Shown here: positions 1-5,440 of the stretch, in pieces
Layout: each line of letters opens with the position of its first letter
Position numbering within the stretch: position 1 is the first letter of the stretch
Source of the DNA: Sphingomonadales bacterium
GTDB taxonomy: Bacteria; Pseudomonadota; Alphaproteobacteria; Sphingomonadales; Sphingomonadaceae
Length of the DNA stretch: 49,178 bases
Assembly: GCA_028871475.1 (NCBI GenBank)
Contig: JAGWMZ010000028.1
Span: 1-49,178, forward strand
Direction: 5' to 3'
Position numbers and translations under genes: made by a program
The notes under the pieces: generated by a model
The model's database searches: none
Seen by the model: only the letters and a program-made list of their open reading frames with translations
What the model was told of the DNA's origin: nothing

Positions 1-137
1 TCGTCGAGCGCCTGTTCAACAAGCTCAAGAACTGGCGGCGCATCGCAACACGATACGACAAAACCAAGGAATCTTACCTCGGCTTTGTCAATCTCGTGTC
101 AGTCCTGCAGTGGATACCCTTTGTCCACGAAGCCTAG
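1..137 (+). CDS. IS5-family transposase, C-terminal end (partial at window edge)
   Basis: The reading frame enters from outside the window and ends at TAG; about 44 residues are visible. They contain the family signature around the catalytic glutamate: VERLFNKLKNWRRIATRYDK fits the E-6x-K part of the Y-2-R-3-E-6-K motif of IS4/IS5 DDE transposases. The enzyme would cut and join insertion-sequence ends. It lies outside the prophage, in flanking DNA left of the putative att site. Whether the element is intact cannot be judged because its start is not in the window. No clear terminal inverted repeat was identified just downstream. Confidence 0.85.
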   Translation, partial: VERLFNKLKNWRRIATRYDKTKESYLGFVNLVSVLQWIPFVHEA

Positions 138-794
138 CATAAAAAACCCCTCTGAGCTGCTGTAGAGAGACATGGCATCATCAAACTGCAAGGATGATGA
201 ACGCTTTCGCAGAACAACATATAAAATTCATATGAATCGCCAAAGCCATCCCCCCGTCGGCATGACGAGCAGATAAAGTCCGAGTTCATCGGTCAGTTTG
301 TACAGCTTATTCTTTGGCTTTGCGGCATTAATTGCCCGTGCTGAGAGGGGCATGATGATATCGCCTTGAGGGTATGGCGTCGCATACCAACGAGGATACA
401 ATCATGCATTCCGGATACAAGCGGATGTCCCCGGACGTCACTGGACCAAAGGTCTAGCGAAAGTCGCTGATTCTCAACGATTTCTGGATGTCCTCGGACG
501 CTCTCGGATGTCTTCGGAAAGGGACGATGGTGCCCGGGGACGGAGCGCCAAAAGCAAGAAAAATCGCGTGGTTAGTTCTGTCCAACCGACTGACTTGACC
601 GACGCTTTCCTGCTGAGTCCCGAGGTGCCGTTGTCCAACCTTTTGGGGGTAAATCAGAGCCAGCCGGCGGCCGATTTGCGACGGCAAGAGAAGGAGGATG
701 AACCCGAGAATCGGGAATCGAACTGGCGATCATATCTCAGATAGCGGTGGATCTGGTGGGGCTTCCCGAAACCAAGGGTCTTGCTGCGCTGAGC
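138..794. other. Intergenic stretch with no convincing gene
   Basis: About 650 bases between the transposase end and the first leftward prophage gene. Short open frames exist on both strands but none has a good ribosome binding site, a recognisable product or a plausible composition. Three related copies of a GGATGTC..CGGA motif lie near 423, 486 and 505. The tRNA-like 3' fragment at about 528-545 divides this stretch into likely host flank (left) and likely prophage left end (right). Confidence 0.5.
528..545 (-). other. Candidate attL core: tRNA 3'-end remnant
   Basis: Read on the minus strand, this is CTCCGTCCCCGGGCACCA. It has the layout of a tRNA 3' end: a T-stem 3' strand (CCGTC), a 7-base acceptor strand (CCCGGGC), a discriminator A and an encoded CCA. 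It resembles the 3' end of alphaproteobacterial tRNA-Phe. The bases further 5' do not form a T-loop, so this is only the 3' fragment. That is expected on the prophage side opposite the intact tRNA when a phage integrates at a tRNA 3' end. The geometry fits: host DNA to the left, phage to the right. The identity is inferred from the pattern only. Confidence 0.4.
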
Positions 795-1118
795 CTACCG
801 CAGGCTCCTCGAATATTTCTTCCACGTCCTCTCATCTGGCCGGGGAAGGGTGAAGTCATTGGAACTGATGTCAACCACCTCCAGGCGGATTGGCCTCACC
901 TTGCGCCTCAGCTTTGACCGGCACATCACGCACCAGAAGCGCAGGCGCACCTTGGGCAGGTGATCATCCCAGCCCCGCCGTTCGAAATGCCACCACAGGC
1001 CCATCGGATCGAATGCGACGCTATGCCCGCACTCGCACACCGGCTTGATAGCGTAGCCGAGCCCAGCCGCATCGAGCAGATGGGTGGGGCGCATTATGCC
1101 CTGGCCATCCCACCGCAT
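795..1118 (-). CDS. Hypothetical zinc-finger-like protein
   Basis: 107 residues, function unknown. The core has a CxC pair (CECGHSVAFDP) and a later CxxC pair (FWCVMCRSK), which could form one zinc site, separated by an aromatic stretch (LWWHFERRGWDD). Proteins with this layout are common in sphingomonads and their phages. I chose the ATG two bases after the upstream TGA (TGACATG) because it couples to the preceding small gene; a longer open frame upstream has noise-like composition. An alternative start is 24 bases downstream. The gene forms a two-gene leftward unit with its neighbour. Confidence 0.6.
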   Translation of the reverse strand: MRWDGQGIMRPTHLLDAAGLGYAIKPVCECGHSVAFDPMGLWWHFERRGWDDHLPKVRLRFWCVMCRSKLRRKVRPIRLEVVDISSNDFTLPRPDERTWKKYSRSLR

Positions 1119-1119
1119 G

Positions 1120-1311
1120 TCACAGCGGCAGGCAAGGTTGCCCTTCGTCAGGGCAGTCCGCCGGTGCGGCAAGGGCACCTGCGATGCATTCGGCCAGCTC
1201 GCGCGCGGCTTCTTCGCGCAGGCTGGCTTTGGGGTGAGTGATGCCAACCCGCGCCCAGCCGGGCGCTGACAGGATAGCTTGAGCGATGAGGGGGGAGTCG
1301 AGTCGTTCCAT
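1120..1311 (-). CDS. Small hypothetical protein (DUF6771-like)
   Basis: 63 residues beginning MERLDSPLIAQAILSAPGWA. It resembles a small sphingomonad family that I recall as DUF6771; the function is unknown. The sequence is mostly helical, with an amphipathic stretch EEAARELAECIAGAL. A longer start at 1338 would place the LexA-like box inside the coding region and add a cysteine-rich, unlikely N-terminus, so the later ATG is preferred. The stop lies two bases before the next leftward gene. The gene is divergent from the rightward trio at 1370, and the two share the SOS-type operator between them. Confidence 0.6.
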   Translation of the reverse strand: MERLDSPLIAQAILSAPGWARVGITHPKASLREEAARELAECIAGALAAPADCPDEGQPCLPL

Positions 1312-1321
1312 TGCGCAAATG

Positions 1322-1336
1322 GAACATATGTGGAAC
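1322..1336. promoter_or_regulatory. LexA (SOS) box, alphaproteobacterial type
   Basis: GAACATATGTGGAAC is an exact GAAC-N7-GAAC direct repeat, the reverse complement of the GTTC-N7-GTTC box known for alphaproteobacterial LexA. It sits in the 58-base divergent gap between a leftward start at 1311 and a rightward start at 1370, where it would cover promoter elements. This suggests DNA-damage control of one or both gene sets. The match is seen in the sequence; LexA binding is inferred. Confidence 0.6.
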
Positions 1337-1369
1337 ATTGGCGCAAGTACCCCAAGAATGGAGCTATCG

Positions 1370-1582
1370 ATGCGCCTGTCCCAACAGCTGTCCGCCCTGC
1401 TCGATCAGGGCGCTTCGCCTTACCGCCTTGGCCGATGGCTGGCGCGCCATGGCGCCGCGGTGCTGGAAGAGGTAGAGAAGGGAGAACGGATGGTCGCCAT
1501 CGCTTGGCTGGATCTCAATGATCGCGAGGCGGTCAGCCGCTTGGTGGGGGAGCAGCGGGATGGACATTCTAAAATGGCATGA
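1370..1582 (+). CDS. Small hypothetical protein, first gene of SOS-box trio
   Basis: 70 residues, beginning MRLSQQLSALLDQGASPYRL. Function unknown. It is predicted mostly helical and amphipathic, ending in a short hydrophilic tail. The start was chosen because GGAG lies six bases before this ATG; the ATG twelve bases upstream lacks a ribosome binding site. The end overlaps the next gene by 23 bases. It is the first of three rightward genes downstream of a GAAC-N7-GAAC box, so it may be induced by DNA damage. Confidence 0.5.
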   Translation: MRLSQQLSALLDQGASPYRLGRWLARHGAAVLEEVEKGERMVAIAWLDLNDREAVSRLVGEQRDGHSKMA

Positions 1583-1739
1583 CGCGAGCGGGAAGGCGCA
1601 GGCGCTGGCGCGCACGGCCATTGCCGCGATTGATCATGTTTCGGTGCGCCCACAGGCCATGAAGCATGCACAGGACATGCTTGATCACCTTTGGGCGATG
1701 GGATTTCGCCCGAGCGAAGGCACCGGCGATGAACAATGA
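1560..1739 (+). CDS. Small hypothetical protein, second gene of SOS-box trio
   Basis: 59 residues (MDILKWHDASGKAQALARTA...), function unknown. Helical and soluble by composition, with no membrane segment. A GGGGGAG purine tract about eight bases upstream supports the start. It overlaps the preceding gene by 23 bases and the following gene by 11 bases, which suggests one transcript and coupled translation. Confidence 0.5.
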   Translation: MDILKWHDASGKAQALARTAIAAIDHVSVRPQAMKHAQDMLDHLWAMGFRPSEGTGDEQ

Positions 1740-1884
1740 TAGGGATGACCTCGACAAGCGTCGCGCAACATGGCGAAAATGGGCCATATGCATTGAGTTT
1801 TTGGTGATCGCTGCCATTACGGTCGCATCCTATGCGGGTGGCATCAAAACACTGTGGAGGCTCTTGGTTGGCGCTGCGCAATGA
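1729..1884 (+). CDS. Small single-pass membrane protein
   Basis: 51 residues. A charged N-terminus (NNDRDDLDKRRATWRKW) is followed by one hydrophobic segment, roughly residues 20-38 (ICIEFLVIAAITVASYAGG). Function unknown. It is the last gene of the rightward trio and ends one base before the end of the convergent o-spanin gene, so the two transcription units meet tail to tail. A product this short with one membrane segment could be a lysogeny accessory protein, but nothing shows this directly. Confidence 0.5.
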   Translation: MNNDRDDLDKRRATWRKWAICIEFLVIAAITVASYAGGIKTLWRLLVGAAQ

Positions 1885-2229
1885 TCAGAACAGGCCAAGC
1901 ACCTTCGGCCGGGATTTCCTGACGGCCGCCGCATCGCGCGCCTCGCAGCGCTGGATGATGCCGATGGCATCGCGCGTGCGGCCGTTGGCGATCTCGACAT
2001 TGCCGGCTTCTGCCAGGCCAAAGCCGATCCACGCCTTGGCGATGGACGTGTCATCCGTGCCCTGGGCAGGCGCTGGCGCGTGTTTGACGCCCGCCGCCCA
2101 GTCAGCGGGAACCAGATTGCTGCACGCCGGCGGCGGGGCAGAAACCAGCGTTGATCCCACACAGCCCGTCGCGGCCAGCAGCATCGGCAGCAAAAGCGTT
2201 GGACGCGGCGGAAACGGCAGCTTGGGCAT
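1885..2229 (-). CDS. Outer-membrane spanin subunit (Rz1-like lipoprotein)
   Basis: 114 residues with a lipoprotein signal: a basic and hydrophobic start and a lipobox-like LAATGC at about residues 18-23. The mature chain would be lipidated on that cysteine and held in the outer membrane. It would pair with the inner-membrane spanin to fuse the membranes in the last step of lysis. A proline-bearing segment follows the lipobox. The gene starts inside the i-spanin gene in a different frame and runs past its end, a classic Rz/Rz1 overlap. Two cysteines besides the lipobox residue could form disulfides. Confidence 0.75.
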   Translation of the reverse strand: MPKLPFPPRPTLLLPMLLAATGCVGSTLVSAPPPACSNLVPADWAAGVKHAPAPAQGTDDTSIAKAWIGFGLAEAGNVEIANGRTRDAIGIIQRCEARDAAAVRKSRPKVLGLF

Positions 2230-2533
2230 GGGTCACCTCGTTGGTGATGTTGTGTTCGGTGGTGATGTTGTGTTCGACCGTGGTGATCGCGTCGGCGGCG
2301 CTGGCGTTGGTGGCGCTGGATACGTTGGCGGTGACCTTGTCCTGCGTTTTGGCGGTTTCATGCGCGCGCCATTGCACCAGGCCGAACTGCACCAGTAGGA
2401 CGATGGCCAGCACGCCCAGCAGGATCGGCACCAGGTTGGACCGGATGAAGGTCCAGACCTTGATGACGATCCCGACAGGGGGCGCGGCGGCGGTGAGGGC
2501 GGTTTCTGCCGCCTCTTCCACAGCGCCAGCCAT
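2102..2533 (-). CDS. Inner-membrane spanin subunit (Rz-like)
   Basis: 143 residues. One transmembrane helix lies at about residues 30-52 (LVPILLGVLAIVLLVQFGLV), followed by a long periplasmic helix rich in Ala, Thr, Glu and Asn (about 55-120), typical of an i-spanin coiled coil. The C-terminal end contains two cysteines. It partners with the lipoprotein encoded in another frame of its own 3' half, an overlap of 128 bases. It stands last in the leftward lysis cassette, the usual place. The call rests on topology and gene overlap, because spanins diverge strongly in sequence. Confidence 0.75.
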   Translation of the reverse strand: MAGAVEEAAETALTAAAPPVGIVIKVWTFIRSNLVPILLGVLAIVLLVQFGLVQWRAHETAKTQDKVTANVSSATNASAADAITTVEHNITTEHNITNEVTHAQAAVSAASNAFAADAAGRDGLCGINAGFCPAAGVQQSGSR

Positions 2534-2536
2534 GGC

Positions 2537-2710
2537 TTACAGGGCGTGGCCGATGAAGACGCCCGCCAGCACCAGCGCGGCGATGAGCAGGTCACCGGCC
2601 CGGGTGGCGAGCAGGGCCTTGAAGTCGGCAACGACCGGAGCGGCGGCGGCTTCCACCTTGGCCAGTTCGGCCTGCGCCTGTTCTTCGATGAGTGGAGTGA
2701 GGTTAAGCAT
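2537..2710 (-). CDS. Small membrane protein in lysis cassette
   Basis: 57 residues, beginning MLNLTPLIEEQAQAELAKVE. The N-terminal 35 residues look helical and amphipathic; the C-terminal end is a hydrophobic segment (DLLIAALVLAGVFIGHAL). It lies three bases upstream of the i-spanin gene. Its position suggests a lysis role, for example a holin or a holin modulator, but no family was recognised. The start has no competitor in frame with reasonable composition. Confidence 0.6.
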   Translation of the reverse strand: MLNLTPLIEEQAQAELAKVEAAAAPVVADFKALLATRAGDLLIAALVLAGVFIGHAL

Positions 2711-2777
2711 GACAAGTCCTTTCCTTGGCCCGCAGCGGTGCCGGGCGGGATGATGGAGTGTGCCGCTGGAGAGAAGT

Positions 2778-3038
2778 TCAGCCTTCGACGGGATGGAAAT
2801 CCACGTAGAACTTCTGGCCCGGCTCAAACTTGCCGAAGAGCGCCGGGTTTGCGATCGTGATCTGGAAATTGGCGCTGGGTGACATTCGGGCATAGGTGTT
2901 GTCTTCGTCCAGCTCGCTGTCGGCATAGTTAGACTTGCAGACGGCGTGGAAGCTGACCTGTTCGGACAGTGTTTTCCCATCAGCATCGCGATGGGGAAAC
3001 ACATAGCTGCACTGCAATTTGGCGCGCATCGAGGTCAT
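2778..3038 (-). CDS. Hypothetical phage protein
   Basis: 86 residues, beginning MTSMRAKLQCSYVFPHRDAD. The chain looks like a small all-beta protein, with a closing segment FGKFEPGQKFYVDFHPVEG. Function unknown; similar small proteins accompany phage tail or lysis genes. It overlaps the upstream gene by four bases (ATGA), so its translation is likely coupled. No membrane segment or signal peptide is seen. Confidence 0.6.
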   Translation of the reverse strand: MTSMRAKLQCSYVFPHRDADGKTLSEQVSFHAVCKSNYADSELDEDNTYARMSPSANFQITIANPALFGKFEPGQKFYVDFHPVEG

Positions 3039-3265
3039 GAACTCATTCCTTTCTGTGTGAGACGAAAGCGAACCGCCTTGCGGCCGCCCTGATCGATGTA
3101 TTCCGCCAGTCCAGCCTCGATCAGTTGCCGGGCGGTTGAGGGCATGAAGGGCGCATGCTCGCCTTGGGCGAGATAGATCCGGCCGCCGCCTTTGCAGCGC
3201 GCCACAGCAGCATCACCGCCATGTTGCCGCATCCATTTGAGAGCGGCCTTGGCGGCTTCAGTCAT
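3035..3265 (-). CDS. Small hypothetical protein, possible winged-helix fold
   Basis: 76 residues. The pattern PSTARQLIEAGLAEYIDQGGRKAVRFRLTQKG resembles the helix-then-wing part of a winged-helix domain: a recognition helix followed by a hairpin ending in LTQKG. Function unknown; DNA binding is a guess from the pattern. It is flanked by ATGA overlaps on both sides within the lysis cassette. Confidence 0.55.
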   Translation of the reverse strand: MTEAAKAALKWMRQHGGDAAVARCKGGGRIYLAQGEHAPFMPSTARQLIEAGLAEYIDQGGRKAVRFRLTQKGMSS

Positions 3266-3732
3266 GCCGCCGCCTTCTTCGCCGGCGCCTTCAGCACCAC
3301 GGCCCCGTCATGCTTGACCAGATCGGCAAACCAGAAGGGCAGGGGCACCTGGTGAATGCCAAGGCCCGCGCCGCGGTGGCAACTGGCGCACAGCACCATC
3401 AGGTTGCGCAGATCGTCGGGGCTGGCCACCGGCTTGTCGCCCAGCAGGGCTGCATCGCCATAAATGTCGAAATGGTGCATCAGGCCCAGCACCTTGGCCG
3501 GGTCCGCATTGTTCCACTCGCTCCACTCGATGATGAAGTGATGCACCTCAAGCTGCTGGCAGCCGCCGCATTTGAAGCAGGGCGTCTTGCGCTTCTTCAC
3601 GAGCAGCGCCTTGTTCGCGTCGAACTCCGCCGTGCTGGCCGTGGCGCGGGCGATGTGGGCGGGATATTCCACGTCCACACGCAGGCTTTCCAGCTGCTCA
3701 TGGGCGGGCGTGGTGGCGTCAGTCGTTGCCAT
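3262..3732 (-). CDS. HNH endonuclease-like protein
   Basis: 156 residues. The zinc pair CFKCGG is followed by a His-His motif (LEVHHFIIEW) and then an asparagine and a second cysteine pair (RNLMVLCASCHRG), the layout of a cysteine-containing HNH nuclease. The gene sits in the lysis region, which is unusual for a packaging HNH, so it may be a homing-type or auxiliary nuclease. The ATG at 3732 is preferred over a frame-open start further upstream because the upstream residues overlap the preceding gene. The C-terminus is Lys/Ala rich. Confidence 0.65.
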   Translation of the reverse strand: MATTDATTPAHEQLESLRVDVEYPAHIARATASTAEFDANKALLVKKRKTPCFKCGGCQQLEVHHFIIEWSEWNNADPAKVLGLMHHFDIYGDAALLGDKPVASPDDLRNLMVLCASCHRGAGLGIHQVPLPFWFADLVKHDGAVVLKAPAKKAAA

Positions 3733-4015
3733 TTTTTCCGTCTCCGTTGATGTCGATCGAGGCACCCGGCGCCGTCACACGGACGGACCCCAGCCATGGG
3801 CTGGCCAGCGCAATGATCATGACGAGGATGCCCAGCACGGCGAGGATGAGGGCCGAGCCGAGGTAGTGGATGCGTTGCGCCGCCACGGCGGCGGGCCATG
3901 CGGGGAACAGCAGCGTTCCAGCGAAGATCAGCGCGAAGAGGCACAGGGCGGCCAGCGCGCAGATCAGCGTGCGTTCGGCCAGCCGCGTGGGCCGGGTGGT
4001 GACAGGATCCGCCAT
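3719..4015 (-). CDS. Small membrane protein, candidate holin
   Basis: 98 residues with hydrophobic segments at about 17-38 (LICALAALCLFALIFAGTLL) and 54-76 (GSALILAVLGILVMIIALAS), then a hydrophilic tail. It starts directly after the endolysin stop (TGATG, one shared base). Two to three membrane helices beside an endolysin fit a holin, the protein that opens the inner membrane for lysis. No specific holin family was recognised, and the 109-residue protein on the other side of the endolysin is a competing candidate. Confidence 0.55.
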   Translation of the reverse strand: MADPVTTRPTRLAERTLICALAALCLFALIFAGTLLFPAWPAAVAAQRIHYLGSALILAVLGILVMIIALASPWLGSVRVTAPGASIDINGDGKNGND

Positions 4016-4569
4016 CACTGCCCTCCCATGATCTGCTGAAGGGTGGGCAGCGGATCAAACCGCTTGGCCCGGCCGGTGCGGTAACTGGGCTTCTGCACCT
4101 CAAAGACCAGCGTCGTCATCGGCGAGGGCCAGGCGCCATCGAAGAACAGCGCGGATTCGCGCTTGCGCCGGTCGGTCAGCATGCCGCCCGAGGACCATTG
4201 CAGAATGTCAGCCTGTGCGGCCTTCATCTGCCCGGCCATCACATCCTTCACCCACTGCGCCTTGCCGATGGCGCCGGTGTTCCAGTGGAACGACAGGGCG
4301 GCGGCGAGCTCGTTTTCCGACAGGTTCCGACCGGCAAAGGCATGCAGCACGGCCGGCAGGTAATGGTCCTGCAGCGCGGCCACGGCGGCACGCAGGCAGG
4401 TGACGATGGGCTGCGGCTTGTCCTTGTATTTCAGGACATCGTAGCCGCCCGTGGTGGCAAGGCCCATGGACCAGCTCCAGATGCCTTTGGCATCCTTGTA
4501 GGCCTCAGGCACGATGGCTTCCTCGGACGCGGTGAAACCCACCGCGCGAGGGGTGAAGCTGCTGCTCAT
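4015..4569 (-). CDS. Endolysin, GH24 lysozyme-like (muramidase)
   Basis: 184 residues. It would cut the glycan strands of peptidoglycan at lysis. The N-terminal motif EEAIVPEAYKDAKGIWSWSM aligns with the T4 lysozyme Glu-8x-Asp...Thr motif: Glu17 and Asp26 are in register, but Ser (32 or 34) replaces the usual Thr. The LSFHWNTGAIG segment fits the conserved S-F-N-G helix and the KRESALFFDGAW segment fits the C-terminal family motif. No signal or SAR sequence is present, so release needs a holin. The start was chosen at MSSSFTP because the longer open frame upstream is His/Arg-rich shadow sequence. Confidence 0.8.
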   Translation of the reverse strand: MSSSFTPRAVGFTASEEAIVPEAYKDAKGIWSWSMGLATTGGYDVLKYKDKPQPIVTCLRAAVAALQDHYLPAVLHAFAGRNLSENELAAALSFHWNTGAIGKAQWVKDVMAGQMKAAQADILQWSSGGMLTDRRKRESALFFDGAWPSPMTTLVFEVQKPSYRTGRAKRFDPLPTLQQIMGGQ

Positions 4570-4580
4570 GGCAGATCCTT

Positions 4581-4895
4581 TCAGGGGTGAGGTGGGGTCT
4601 GCTGGCCGATGTTCGGCAAGTGGCCGTGGATGAAGGAGGCAACGATGGCGATGGCGCCGGCAACGGCGATGATGATGCCGCTGAGCGACTTGGCCACCGA
4701 ACCCATGGTGCGCCCCGCCGTCCACACCTGGGCGATTTCGATGAGGGTTGGGGCCTGTTCGCCTAGCGGCTTCAGGGCGGCGGCCAGTTCGGCATTAACC
4801 CGGTTGCTCTCCGCACTGACCCGGTTGTTTTCGGCCAGGGCCGCTATAAGTTCAGTGAGATCGGCGTGCGTGTGATCGCGTGTGGGTGTCGTCAT
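4581..4895 (-). CDS. Single-pass membrane protein, holin-like
   Basis: 104 residues from MTTPTRD. A charged helical N-terminal part contains a repeat-like NNRVSAESNRVNAELAAAL stretch, probably a coiled coil, followed by one transmembrane helix near residues 70-92 (SGIIIAVAGAIAIVASFIHG). Just upstream of the endolysin, it is a candidate holin or lysis regulator. The start was chosen for the GGGGGA tract five bases upstream; an ATG at 4910 directly abuts the T-tract of the terminator-like hairpin and is less likely. Confidence 0.6.
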   Translation of the reverse strand: MTTPTRDHTHADLTELIAALAENNRVSAESNRVNAELAAALKPLGEQAPTLIEIAQVWTAGRTMGSVAKSLSGIIIAVAGAIAIVASFIHGHLPNIGQQTPPHP

Positions 4896-4910
4896 CAGTC
4901 CCCCAGACAT

Positions 4911-4933
4911 AAAAAAGCCGTCACGCGGACGGC
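4911..4933 (-). terminator. Rho-independent terminator before lysis cassette
   Basis: On the minus strand: GCCGTC, a five-base loop (CGCGT), GACGGC, then six T residues. It lies between the tail-tip operon and the lysis genes, in the direction of transcription. It would stop or reduce transcription into lysis genes unless they are antiterminated or separately promoted. Confidence 0.75.
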
Positions 4934-4960
4934 ATTTGGCAGCAGGCTAATGTTGAAATT

Positions 4961-5440
4961 TCAGTCTACATAGAAACGGATACCAGACAGCGATGAGAAT
5001 GCTGTGTTGCAAGCCTGCATGACGACTTCACCGTCAGCCTGCACGTCGCAGCGATACGCGCCGCCGCCGCTCCATAAATTGAACATTAGCGTAGCAGGGG
5101 GCCGGTATCCGGCAGGAAGCGTGAACAATGAAACCGAAGTTGTCGATGTCCCACTGGGTGCCTGCACCAGCCCCTCAATCGTCACCAAACCTGATGTATC
5201 GATTCGATATCGCGGTGCTTCAAACGCGCCACCATATGCGATCCATGGAGATAGAAGGACCGGCGTCGCCCACGCTCCCGGCGTGAGATCGTTAAGCATG
5301 GCTAACTTCTTTCCGCCCGCGACACCGCCGCTGGAGCGCGGCCTTCCATCCGTCGCCGAAACCGTCATTTCGCCCATCGGACCGGTATAGGCGTCAAGGT
5401 TCGTGTCAGTATCGTGGATTAGTTGCAGTAGCGTACCCAT
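4961..5440 (-). CDS. Tail tip / receptor-binding-region protein
   Basis: 159 residues. The N-terminal part (MGTLLQLIHDTDTNLDAYTG...) looks like a short attachment region. The C-terminal 100 residues form a Gly/Ser-rich beta domain with YGGAFEAPRYRIDTSGLVTI, a pattern seen at the distal end of phage tail fibres. It directly follows the large tip protein with a one-base TGATG overlap and is the last gene before the terminator, the normal place for a host-recognition protein. Role inferred from position and composition. Confidence 0.6.
   Translation of the reverse strand: MGTLLQLIHDTDTNLDAYTGPMGEMTVSATDGRPRSSGGVAGGKKLAMLNDLTPGAWATPVLLSPWIAYGGAFEAPRYRIDTSGLVTIEGLVQAPSGTSTTSVSLFTLPAGYRPPATLMFNLWSGGGAYRCDVQADGEVVMQACNTAFSSLSGIRFYVD

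Noticed and set aside
697..715. tRNA T-arm-like motif (TTCGATTCCC on the minus strand)
   Set aside because: Flanking bases do not pair as a T-stem and no acceptor or anticodon arms are present.
508..744. 78-codon plus-strand frame at the left end
   Set aside because: It overlaps the tRNA-like att fragment, has no clear ribosome binding site and no recognisable product.
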